DNA of 7,191 nt from CAIVPM01 sp049242885 (lineage in GTDB: Bacteria; Bacteroidota; Bacteroidia; Chitinophagales; Chitinophagaceae), in NCBI GenBank assembly GCA_049242885.1, contig JBMLOQ010000135.1, positions 1 to 7,191 on the forward strand, in the 5' to 3' direction. This document shows, in pieces, positions 1 to 6,326 of this stretch. A model generated the notes under the pieces. It had not been told where the DNA came from. It saw nothing but the letters and a program-made list of their open reading frames with translations, and ran no database searches. How positions within the stretch are numbered: the first letter of the stretch is position 1; each line of letters opens with the position of its first letter. Both the position numbers and the translations under genes were made by a program.

Positions 1-2
1 AT

Positions 3-122
3 ATTTGTTTAGCTAATTGGGCGTATGGTACATTTTACTTTTCTTATCTTTTAATGTTAACAATTGCATTGTTTAAAAAATTTATGGTTATTTCTTTAAT
101 AAATGCAAAAAATATCATGTAA
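3..122 (+). CDS. C-terminal end of an unidentified, probably membrane-associated protein (partial at left edge)
   Basis: An open frame enters from the left edge and runs 39 codons to a TAA at 120-122. The visible residues are rich in aromatic and aliphatic side chains (around NWAYGTFYFSYLLML, then ALFKKFMVIS), which fits a last transmembrane helix followed by a short basic tail. The frame ends only 8 bases before the stop codon of the convergent DUF4139 gene, which is typical spacing for tail-to-tail genes. The other two plus-strand frames hit stops within the first 17 bases. The family cannot be recognised from so little sequence, and a chance open frame in A+T-rich DNA remains possible. Confidence 0.45.
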   Translation: MCLANWAYGTFYFSYLLMLTIALFKKFMVISLINAKNIM

Positions 123-130
123 AAAGAAAC

Positions 131-1972
131 TTAATACAAGTTCAAAATTTTATCTTTTGGGTATTTAAGTACAAAACTAAACTTCAATTTTTTACTTTCT
201 CCCGCTGCAAGATTTATTTTCCAATCTATCTGCCCAGTTTCTTCATTTATACTTGCATTTGGAGCATCTGTACTTACAATTTCAATTTCTTTATTTGTAC
301 TAAGTGGAAACTGATCTTTTGCCCAAACTTCTACACTTTCTTGTTTGTTGTTTTTTAGGGTAATCTCGTAAGTGAATTGTTGCTGTTTATTGCTGCCCAA
401 AAATTTTACACTGCTAAAATCGTTTGTCTTATTTCGTTTTACTGTAAGTCGTTTTTCTTTGCCTAGTGTAAGGGAAAAAGTATCGTTTACACTCGAAGGG
501 TCTATAAAGGTTTTGCCTACATAAGTACCTTCTACAACAACATTGGCTTCGCCTGGCAGTAAGTTTAGCTTTTGCCAATTAGAAATATTGGCTATAAAAT
601 ATGTGGCAGTTTCTAGTTTAGGTATGGTGATATAATTGTAAGTACAGGGTGCTTCTGTAGTGGTTAAAGTTGCAATTTGAGGTTTGCCATTGCTGGGTAT
701 GGTGTACGCCATGTCTATATCGTATTGTGTATCTAAGATATTTTGTGTGGTGTTTATATAATCCTCCATTCCTTCTTTTAAAGTTACAATAATGGCACCA
801 TTTGCAGCTCTACTACCATATATTGAAGTTGCGTTTGCATCTTTAAGTACATCTAGTTTTTTAATGTTGTTACTGTTTATTTTATTGAAATCGCTATAAC
901 TCATCTCAACACCATTTACAATGCATAATGGCTCATTATTTGATTTTAGGCTGCTAATCCCTCTAATTCTTATATTGGCTACTGAACCTGTATTGTTTTT
1001 ACTTTCATCTAAACTTACACCTGAAATTCTTCCTGCTAGTACTTTATCAAAAGCCATTTCCTCTCTTTTTTCTTTACTCAATTGCTTATTCATCCACATT
1101 ACTGGGTCTATATAACTTAAATACCAACTGCTTAAAATAGGAGCATTGCCCCATTGACTTGGTGTTGCTGTGCTTAAACTTAGTTTTATATTTTTCCAAT
1201 CTAAACCTGTAGTTTGTGCAATTTTTGCTTTTGTAGTTATTAGTAATGGGCTTTGTACATCTTTTACTTTTATGTCGTAAAATGGTGTCCAATGAGCATT
1301 GTAAGTCAGGTAATTTATGTTAAATTCATAATATCCAGCAACTGCAACCTGTACTTGTAACTTTAATAGTCCAACTTGCTTATTGTTAACATTTCTTTCT
1401 TCGTTTACTTGCAAATACAATACATCTTTAAGAACCTTTAACTTATTTATTTTTTGAGTTAATTCATTGTTTTCGTTGTGTATACCCAAGCTTTTTGATT
1501 TATAAAAATCTAAAAATTTTGTTAGTTCTAGTACATTTAACCCAACTTGCACCCCTTTAATATCTTTATTGGCTTTTAAAGCGTCTAGCAATTCGTTGTT
1601 GCTTTTAATGTTTATTTCTAGTTTTTCAATCTCACTATTTAAACTAGCAATACTATCTTCTAGTTGAAGTAGTTTTGAAGATTTAGCTTGTTTGTTTATA
1701 TACTCTGTACCCAATTCAATACCTACAATAGTTACCATGTTACTAGTATTAATTTGAATACTATTGTTGTCTATATTATTGGCAACATCATTTATTACAA
1801 TTTCTTGCATGCCAGTTTTTACATTAACACTAGTTTTTTGAGTTAGCTCTGCTCCATTTTTATATACAATTACTTGAGTAGTGCTTGCTTTTGCAGAAAT
1901 TGCTTTTTCATTATTGGCAAAAGTTTTAATTACCATTAAAATGCTACAGCTTAAGTATATTAATTTTTTCAT
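131..1972 (-). CDS. Secreted DUF4140/DUF4139 (MuiA-like) protein with an inserted SusC-type TonB plug segment
   Basis: The 613-residue protein starts at an ATG followed by a signal peptide (MKK, hydrophobic run, likely cleavage after the Ala near residue 19), so it should act in the periplasm or outer envelope. Residues about 25-95 match the DUF4140 pattern (VIVYKNGAELTQ, then a conserved hydrophobic strand pair). Residues about 98-195 are rich in Lys, Glu, Leu and Asn and look like a coiled coil. Residues about 210-290 begin the DUF4139 beta domain (YLTYNAHWTPFYDIKV, LDWKNIKLSLSTATP). Residues about 308-400 are a TonB plug-like insert (IRIRGISSL, NEPLCIVNGV, LDVLKDANATSIYGSRAANG). DUF4139 then resumes from about 415 to the end (TYNYITIPKLETATYFIA, LLPGEANVVVEGTYVG, INEETGQIDWKINLAAGESKKL). 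The family is annotated as 'mucoidy inhibitor MuiA-like' but its biochemical role is unknown. The frame is intact through the insert, so this is a domain insertion and not a broken receptor. It is transcribed divergently from the S41 protease gene. Confidence 0.85.
   Translation of the reverse strand: MKKLIYLSCSILMVIKTFANNEKAISAKASTTQVIVYKNGAELTQKTSVNVKTGMQEIVINDVANNIDNNSIQINTSNMVTIVGIELGTEYINKQAKSSKLLQLEDSIASLNSEIEKLEINIKSNNELLDALKANKDIKGVQVGLNVLELTKFLDFYKSKSLGIHNENNELTQKINKLKVLKDVLYLQVNEERNVNNKQVGLLKLQVQVAVAGYYEFNINYLTYNAHWTPFYDIKVKDVQSPLLITTKAKIAQTTGLDWKNIKLSLSTATPSQWGNAPILSSWYLSYIDPVMWMNKQLSKEKREEMAFDKVLAGRISGVSLDESKNNTGSVANIRIRGISSLKSNNEPLCIVNGVEMSYSDFNKINSNNIKKLDVLKDANATSIYGSRAANGAIIVTLKEGMEDYINTTQNILDTQYDIDMAYTIPSNGKPQIATLTTTEAPCTYNYITIPKLETATYFIANISNWQKLNLLPGEANVVVEGTYVGKTFIDPSSVNDTFSLTLGKEKRLTVKRNKTNDFSSVKFLGSNKQQQFTYEITLKNNKQESVEVWAKDQFPLSTNKEIEIVSTDAPNASINEETGQIDWKINLAAGESKKLKFSFVLKYPKDKILNLY
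773..1051 (-). other. SusC/RagA-like TonB plug segment embedded in the DUF4139 protein
   Basis: This is the part of the minus-strand gene encoding residues about 308-400. Features in order are LAGRISGVSL (the plug-start pattern 'LqGrvaGv'), IRIRGISSL, the NEPLCIVNGV strand, and LDVLKDANATSIYGSRAANG followed by a hydrophobic strand. These are the diagnostic motifs of SusC-family TonB-dependent receptor plug domains. No TonB box, carboxypeptidase-like N-terminal domain or beta-barrel accompanies it. Both flanks are DUF4139 sequence in the same frame. Confidence 0.85.
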
Positions 1973-2001
1973 AATAGATTTTTTGGTTAGATGAAAGTTG
2001 T

Positions 2002-2016
2002 TTGTGTATTACACAA
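2002..2016. promoter_or_regulatory. Perfect 15-bp palindrome in the divergent intergenic region (candidate operator)
   Basis: TTGTGTA, a central T, and TACACAA form a perfect inverted repeat with 7-bp arms. It lies 30 bases from the start of the DUF4139 gene and upstream of the proposed promoter of the S41 protease gene, a position from which a dimeric regulator could act on both. The arms are too short and A+T-rich, and lack a T tract, for a convincing terminator. The operator role is inferred. Confidence 0.4.
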
Positions 2017-2038
2017 GCCAATTAAATATTCTTTTAAA

Positions 2039-2072
2039 TTGTAAGCAACATCAACTCCAATCTTTACCTTTA
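2039..2072 (+). promoter_or_regulatory. Weak candidate promoter for the S41 protease gene
   Basis: TACCTTTA at 2065-2072 matches seven of eight positions of the Bacteroidota -7 element TAnnTTTG, and TTG at 2039-2041 could serve as the -33 element, 23 bases upstream, at the long end of the usual range. It would give a leader of roughly 15 bases before the ATG at 2094. The match is imperfect. Confidence 0.25.
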
Positions 2073-2093
2073 TTTGCAACATTAATTGAAGAT

Positions 2094-3674
2094 ATGCTAA
2101 AAAAGAAGTTAAATATTTGGATGCCTACTTTGGTTTCTCTAGTTTTTGTGGCAGGTTTAATTGTGGGTTACTTAGTTAGTGGAAATAATACCAATGGTTT
2201 TTTTGGAAAAAGAAACAATGCTTTGCAAGAAGTATATAATTTAGTAAACAACAAATATGTAGATAGTTTACAAACAGATAGCATTACAGGATTAGCTATT
2301 GATGAATTATTATCTCACCTCGATCCACACAGTGTTTACATCCCTCCAAAATATTTAGCTTCTGTAAACGAAGAAATGGAAGGTGGTTTTTATGGTTTGG
2401 GTGTAACTTTCGAAGTTATTAATGATACTATAAATATTACCAGAGTGTTAAAAAATGGCCCTGCGTTTGAAAGTGGAATTGAAGTAGGCGATAAAATTTT
2501 AATGCTCAATGATTCAATTAAATTGCACAACAAAAACTTATCAGACGACGCCATCAGAAAATATATGAGAGGCCCCGAAGGCAGTACCATGAAAATGCAA
2601 TTGGTAAGAAATGGTAAATTGGTTACACAATTCTCAAAACGTGGATTAGTGCCAATTCCTTCGATAGATGCTGCTTACATAATTGCACCTCAAACTGGCT
2701 ATATTAAAATAAACAAGTTTGCCGAGCGTACTTACGAAGAATTTATGCAAAGCCTAGAAGAGCTTCAAAAACAAAAAATTGATAAATTAGTGCTGGATTT
2801 ACGAGGAAATGGAGGTGGTTTTTTGCATGCTGCAAGTGCTATTGCTGATGAATTTTTAGATGGCGATAAAATGATAGTGTACACTAAAGGCTTGCATACT
2901 GATAAAGAAGAATATAAATGCCAAAAAGAAGGCTTATATGAAAAAGGAAAATTAGTGGTGTTGATTGACGAAAACAGTGCTAGTGCAAGCGAAATTTTGG
3001 CTGGTGCTTTGCAAGATTGGGATAGAGCCACCATTATAGGAAGGAGAAGTTTTGGCAAAGGATTGGTGCAACAACAATATAATCTTAGCAATGGTGGTGC
3101 ATTAAGACTTACAATAGCAAGATATTATTCTCCTTTGGGAAGAAATATTCAAAAACCTTACGATAAAGGATTAGAACAATACGAAGAAGATTTAGATCAA
3201 AGATATCTTAGAGGAGAACTTACAGTTGCCGATTCTTCAAAACCAAAAGGTCCAAGTTTTAAAACTGCAAAAGGGCATATTGTATATGGTGGAGGTGGCA
3301 TTATGCCAGATTATTTTATTCCTTACGATACTACAAAAATAAAATCTTTGGCTACTAAATTGTATTACAGCAATACATTAAATAAATACGCTTACAACTA
3401 TTATTTACAGCAAAAAGCAAATTTAGTTGCTGCTAAAAATGTAGCTTCTATTCAAAAAAATATAGTGGCAAACAATGTTAATTGGGGCTGGATACAACAA
3501 GAAGCTGTAAAAGATAGTATTTCATACTCAAGTATTTCAGAAAAAGAAAAACAAGAGGTAGTATTGAAGTTACAAGCTATTTTAAGTAGGCAAATTATCA
3601 GCAATTCCAGTTATTATGAAGTGCTGAACACTAATGATGCCATTATAACTAAAGCCTTGGAAGTTTTAAGGTAA
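2094..3674 (+). CDS. ctpA: S41-family carboxy-terminal processing protease (CtpA/Prc type), membrane anchored
   Basis: This is a 526-residue serine protease of the Ser/Lys-dyad tail-specific type, which cleaves proteins near their C termini in the periplasm. A short basic start (MLKKK) is followed by one transmembrane helix or uncleaved signal (residues about 9-30). Next come the N-terminal S41 helices with the HLDPHSVYIPP motif (about 76-85), a PDZ domain (about 97-180, carboxylate-binding loop YGLGV), and the peptidase core with LDLRGNGGG (about 235-242). SASAS contains the catalytic Ser297 and SFGKG contains Lys322; their spacing of 25 residues equals that of Ser430 and Lys455 in E. coli Prc. 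The core ends with the RYYSPLGRNIQ strand region, followed by about 170 residues of lineage-type C-terminal extension. An in-frame TTG at 1998 would add 32 residues in front of the membrane anchor; the ATG at 2094 is preferred because it places the basic residues directly before the helix. Length and motifs are normal for Bacteroidota homologues. Confidence 0.93.
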   Translation: MLKKKLNIWMPTLVSLVFVAGLIVGYLVSGNNTNGFFGKRNNALQEVYNLVNNKYVDSLQTDSITGLAIDELLSHLDPHSVYIPPKYLASVNEEMEGGFYGLGVTFEVINDTINITRVLKNGPAFESGIEVGDKILMLNDSIKLHNKNLSDDAIRKYMRGPEGSTMKMQLVRNGKLVTQFSKRGLVPIPSIDAAYIIAPQTGYIKINKFAERTYEEFMQSLEELQKQKIDKLVLDLRGNGGGFLHAASAIADEFLDGDKMIVYTKGLHTDKEEYKCQKEGLYEKGKLVVLIDENSASASEILAGALQDWDRATIIGRRSFGKGLVQQQYNLSNGGALRLTIARYYSPLGRNIQKPYDKGLEQYEEDLDQRYLRGELTVADSSKPKGPSFKTAKGHIVYGGGGIMPDYFIPYDTTKIKSLATKLYYSNTLNKYAYNYYLQQKANLVAAKNVASIQKNIVANNVNWGWIQQEAVKDSISYSSISEKEKQEVVLKLQAILSRQIISNSSYYEVLNTNDAIITKALEVLR

Positions 3675-3700
3675 GTTTCAAGTATTTCCTTAGTTAAAAT

Positions 3701-3733
3701 TTTTGTTTTTTGTGCAATAGCCAAAAAACAAAA
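3701..3733. repeat. Perfect inverted repeat, 12-bp arms, 9-base loop
   Basis: TTTTGTTTTTTG at 3701-3712 is exactly complementary to CAAAAAACAAAA at 3722-3733, with a 9-base loop between. It begins 26 bases after the stop of the S41 protease gene, so it could end or stabilise that transcript. It has only two G-C pairs and no T tract follows on the plus strand, so it is not a canonical intrinsic terminator. Confidence 0.55.
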
Positions 3734-3735
3734 CA

Positions 3736-3843
3736 GCCACTATGCCATTTTCTTCCATTTTTTGGTAGTCAAATGCCAATTTTCTAGTTTTTTTAGCTAT
3801 TCATTTTAAATTTCTGCCATTTTTTCATTCAAAATACAGTGGC
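3736..3843. repeat. Imperfect inverted-repeat block with TGCCA-type motifs upstream of dnaK
   Basis: GCCACT at 3736-3741 and AGTGGC at 3838-3843 are inverted copies, each bordered internally by A+T-rich sequence (CCATTTT on the left, AAAATAC on the right). Within the block, TGCCATTTT or TGCCAATTTT occurs three times, starting near 3743, 3774 and 3815. No start-to-stop coding frame of useful length exists; the best plus-strand frame (3742-3861) is broken by a TAG at 3766. This may be an intergenic repeat element or plain A+T-rich spacer. Together with the neighbouring hairpin it accounts for most of the gap between the protease gene and dnaK. Confidence 0.3.
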
Positions 3844-3886
3844 AAAATTCTTGTCAATTAATTTCTGTAAACAAAAAATTAAACAC

Positions 3887-3915
3887 TTTACTAAAACTAC
3901 CCTAAAATAGTTTTG
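3887..3915 (+). promoter_or_regulatory. Probable dnaK promoter (TAnnTTTG type)
   Basis: TAGTTTTG at 3908-3915 is a perfect match to the Bacteroidota -7 consensus TAnnTTTG. A TTTA at 3887-3890 could be a poor -33 element, spaced 17 bases. Transcription would begin near 3921 and leave a very short A-rich leader before the ATG at 3934. No CIRCE inverted repeat (TTAGCACTC-N9-GAGTGCTAA) is present anywhere in the upstream gap, so HrcA control through this site is not supported. Confidence 0.4.
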
Positions 3916-3933
3916 GTAAAAAAAACAAATAAT

Positions 3934-5841
3934 ATGGGAAAGATTATAGGAATTGACCTTGGCACCACAAACAGCTGTGTAAGTGTTATGGAAGGTAACG
4001 AACCAGTTGTTATTGCTAATGAAGAAGGAAGAAGAACCACACCATCGGTTGTTGGTTTTTTAAAAAATGGAGAGCGTAAAGTAGGAGACCCTGCAAAACG
4101 CCAAGCCATTACAAACCCTCAAAACACAATTGCAAGTGTAAAACGTTTTATGGGTCGTAAGTTCGATGAAGTAACTAACGAAATTAGTCATTGGAGCTAT
4201 AAAGTTGCCAAAGGCGATAACAATACTGTACGTGTTGATATTGATGGTCGTTTGTACACACCTCAAGAAATTAGTGCAATGGTGCTTCAAAAAATGAAGA
4301 AAACCGCAGAAGATTATTTAGGTACAGAAGTTACAGAAGCTGTTATCACAGTTCCTGCATATTTTAACGATGCTCAACGCCAAGCAACTAAAGAAGCTGG
4401 TGAAATAGCTGGTTTAACAGTAAAAAGAATTGTAAACGAGCCAACTGCTGCTGCTTTAGCTTATGGTTTAGACAAACAAGGCAAAGACCAAAAAATTGCT
4501 GTATTTGACCTTGGTGGTGGAACTTTTGATATCTCAATCCTAGATTTAGGAGATGGTGTATTTGAAGTAAAAAGCACTAATGGAGATACACATTTAGGTG
4601 GAGATGATTTTGACAAAGTAATTATGGACTGGTTGGCCGATGAGTTTAAAAACGACGAATCTATTGATTTACGTAAAGATCCAATGGCTTTGCAACGTCT
4701 TAAAGAAGCTGCTGAAAAAGCAAAAGTTGAATTATCATCTAGCACAGAAACAGAAATAAATTTACCTTACATCACAGCAGTTGATGGTGTGCCTAAACAC
4801 TTGGTTAAAAAATTAACTAGAGCAAAATTCGAAAGTATTGCAGATAGTTTATTTGATAGATGCCTAAAACCTTGTGAAGCTGCACTTAAAGATGCAGGCT
4901 ATAGCACTAGCCAAATTGATGAAGTAATATTGGTGGGTGGTAGCTCTCGTATCCCTAAAGTACAAGAAATTGTAGAAAAATTCTTTGGTAAAAAACCAAA
5001 TCGTAGTGTAAACCCTGATGAAGTTGTAGCTATTGGAGCTGCAATACAAGGTGGTGTTTTAACTGGTGAAGTTAAAGATGTATTGTTGTTAGACGTTACC
5101 CCACTTAGCCTTGGTATTGAAACTATGGGTGGTGTAATGACAACCATGATTGCTAGCAACACAACCATACCTACCAAAAAAACAGAAGTATATAGTACAG
5201 CTGCTGATAACCAACCTGGTGTACAAATACATGTATTACAAGGTGAACGCCCAATGGCTGCACAAAATAAAAGCTTAGGAACTTTTAATTTAGATGGAAT
5301 ACCTCCTGCACCTCGTGGAGTACCTCAAATTGAAGTAACTTTTGATATTGATGCTAATGGTATTTTACACGTAAGTGCAAAAGATAAAGGCACAGGTAAA
5401 GAGCAAAAAATTACCATACAAGGTGGTAGTGGTTTAAGCAAAGAAGAAGTTGAAAAAATGAAAGCCGAAGCTAAAGCCCACGAAGCAGAAGATAAAATTG
5501 CTAAAGAAAAAGTTGAAAAAGTAAATGGTGCCGATAGTATGATTTTCCAAACTGAGAAACAATTAAAAGAGTTTGGCGAAAAAGTACCAGCCGATAAAAA
5601 AGCACCAATTGAAGCTGCTTTAGCAAAATTAAAAGAAGCTCACAAAAACCAAGACATTGCAGGTATTGATGCTGCTATGGCAGAAATGAATACTGCTTGG
5701 ACTGCTGCAAGTGAAGACTTATACAAAGCACAACAAGAAAGTGGAGCAGCACAACCACAAGGCGATGCTGGTGGAGCACAACCAACAGGAGATTCAAAAA
5801 GCGATACAGTTGAAGATGCACAATTTGAAGAAGTGAAATAA
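3934..5841 (+). CDS. dnaK: Chaperone protein DnaK (Hsp70)
   Basis: This is a cytosolic ATP-dependent chaperone of 635 residues, close to the usual 630-645. The nucleotide-binding domain shows phosphate loop 1 (IGIDLGTTN, residues 5-13), NEPTAAALAYG (about 168-178), phosphate loop 2 (FDLGGGTFD, about 191-199, including the Thr equivalent to E. coli Thr199) and the adenosine motif VGGSSRIP (about 334-341). The conserved interdomain linker DVLLLDVTPLSL lies at about 382-393. The beta substrate-binding domain follows, with GERPMA and DIDANGILHVSAKDK, then the helical lid from about 500. The tail contains an imperfect doubled 9-residue unit (GAAQPQGDA, GGAQPTGDS) and ends in the conserved acidic EEVK-type terminus. 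A TTG at 3913 would add seven residues not found in the family; the ATG giving MGKIIGIDLG is the family start. GrpE and DnaJ genes are not adjacent here, and a strong terminator follows directly, so the gene is probably monocistronic. Confidence 0.98.
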   Translation: MGKIIGIDLGTTNSCVSVMEGNEPVVIANEEGRRTTPSVVGFLKNGERKVGDPAKRQAITNPQNTIASVKRFMGRKFDEVTNEISHWSYKVAKGDNNTVRVDIDGRLYTPQEISAMVLQKMKKTAEDYLGTEVTEAVITVPAYFNDAQRQATKEAGEIAGLTVKRIVNEPTAAALAYGLDKQGKDQKIAVFDLGGGTFDISILDLGDGVFEVKSTNGDTHLGGDDFDKVIMDWLADEFKNDESIDLRKDPMALQRLKEAAEKAKVELSSSTETEINLPYITAVDGVPKHLVKKLTRAKFESIADSLFDRCLKPCEAALKDAGYSTSQIDEVILVGGSSRIPKVQEIVEKFFGKKPNRSVNPDEVVAIGAAIQGGVLTGEVKDVLLLDVTPLSLGIETMGGVMTTMIASNTTIPTKKTEVYSTAADNQPGVQIHVLQGERPMAAQNKSLGTFNLDGIPPAPRGVPQIEVTFDIDANGILHVSAKDKGTGKEQKITIQGGSGLSKEEVEKMKAEAKAHEAEDKIAKEKVEKVNGADSMIFQTEKQLKEFGEKVPADKKAPIEAALAKLKEAHKNQDIAGIDAAMAEMNTAWTAASEDLYKAQQESGAAQPQGDAGGAQPTGDSKSDTVEDAQFEEVK

Positions 5842-5842
5842 G

Positions 5843-5860
5843 GCTAATGTGAAAATTAGC
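5843..5860 (+). other. Small hairpin just after the dnaK stop
   Basis: GCTAAT at 5843-5848 pairs perfectly with ATTAGC at 5855-5860 around a 6-base loop, starting one base after the dnaK stop codon. It is too weak and lacks a T tract to terminate alone. It may add 3'-end stability in tandem with the terminator at 5882. Confidence 0.3.
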
Positions 5861-5881
5861 AAATAAGATAATTTGATAATG

Positions 5882-5909
5882 AAACCCCTTGCGTAAGTGA
5901 GGGGTTTTT
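5882..5909 (+). terminator. Intrinsic terminator of dnaK
   Basis: AAACCCCT pairs with AGGGGTTT. Inside it, two wobble pairs and one C-G pair close a GTAA loop, which fits the stable GNRA tetraloop class, giving an 11-bp stem (5882-5892 with 5897-5907). The run of five T at 5905-5909 completes a classical Rho-independent terminator. Confidence 0.9.
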
Positions 5910-5921
5910 GATTTACAGATG

Positions 5922-5953
5922 TTTTACATTTAAAGGAGTTCACTATAAATTTG
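5922..5953 (+). promoter_or_regulatory. Candidate promoter of the VanZ-like operon
   Basis: TAAATTTG at 5946-5953 matches the Bacteroidota -7 element TAnnTTTG perfectly, and TTTT at 5922-5925 lies 20 bases upstream as a plausible -33 element. Transcription would start around 5958-5960, essentially at the GTG start codon of the next gene, implying a leaderless message. The AAAGGAG at 5932-5938 resembles a Shine-Dalgarno site but lies 19 bases from the GTG and would be upstream of that transcription start. Confidence 0.4.
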
Positions 5954-5957
5954 TAAA

Positions 5958-6326
5958 GTGGATAAGAAAACACAAAATAGGTATCCCTTAATTAAACTCA
6001 AAGATTTATTAATACACACATTACTACCTATCTTAATTGGGATTTTAATTTATAAATGGGATTTCTGCATGAAACTTATAAAAAATTATTTACCTGATTT
6101 TTTATGGGCATATGCATTTGCATCTTGTATATTAATAATTTGGAATAGAAAGATTAATATTTTTTGGTATACATTAAGTTTTATTGTTTGTATTTGTTTT
6201 GAAATAGCTCAATTTCAAGAAATAATTGATGGAACAGGAGATATAGTTGACATTGCCATATATACAATTTCTTTTATATTTGCCATTGTAATAAACTTAA
6301 CTTTAAATAAGAAATATGAAAATTAA
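5958..6326 (+). CDS. Small VanZ-like four-helix membrane protein
   Basis: The 122-residue integral membrane protein has four predicted helices at about 17-34, 45-63, 67-85 and 96-117. Helix 3 and the following loop carry the VanZ-like pattern E82-x2-Q85 followed by G-T-G-D95-x2-D98, which matches the family's 'E..Q......G.fD..D' signature; the LPDFLWAYAF stretch before helix 2 fits the 'P.flH.fAF' region of Bacteroidota members. VanZ is linked to teicoplanin resistance in enterococci, but most family members have unknown function and no resistance role is implied. The start is GTG: a TAA at 5946 closes the frame upstream, and the first ATG (residue 38) would remove helix 1. The 3' end overlaps the next gene by 11 nt, suggesting translational coupling. 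The gene is much richer in A+T than dnaK. Family assignment rests on a few motif residues. Confidence 0.6.
   Translation: MDKKTQNRYPLIKLKDLLIHTLLPILIGILIYKWDFCMKLIKNYLPDFLWAYAFASCILIIWNRKINIFWYTLSFIVCICFEIAQFQEIIDGTGDIVDIAIYTISFIFAIVINLTLNKKYEN

Noticed and set aside
59..73. Inverted repeat AACAAT-TGC-ATTGTT as a terminator for the DUF4139 gene
   Set aside because: The stem is six bases, nearly all A-T, and has no properly placed T tract on the minus strand; it also lies within the probable left-edge coding frame.
773..1051. Remnant of a broken TonB-dependent receptor gene
   Set aside because: The frame is uninterrupted and DUF4139 sequence continues on both sides, so it is an inserted domain and not a pseudogene fragment.
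1086..1292. Minus-strand 68-codon frame within the DUF4139 gene
   Set aside because: It overlaps the confirmed gene in another frame and has a low-complexity translation with no signal.
1991..2044. A 17-codon ATG frame upstream of the S41 protease (possible leader peptide)
   Set aside because: It lies across the palindrome and upstream of the candidate promoter, and has no attenuator structure or codon run; it is probably chance.
1998..2093. Upstream TTG start for the S41 protease, adding 32 residues
   Set aside because: The extension would bury the basic, helix-preceding MLKKK inside the protein, and the ATG at 2094 gives a normal membrane-anchored N terminus.
3742..3861. Small plus-strand gene in the gap before dnaK
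   Set aside because: A TAG at 3766 breaks the frame after eight codons, and the T-rich composition explains the apparent Phe-rich translation.
3913..3933. TTG start for DnaK adding seven residues
   Set aside because: The DnaK family begins at the MGKIIGIDLG-type start; the TTG also sits inside the predicted -7 element.
3897..5177. Several minus-strand open frames of 60-94 codons within dnaK, and one of 108 codons within the protease gene
   Set aside because: All lie opposite strongly supported genes, have no recognisable motifs, and reflect codon bias of the sense strand.
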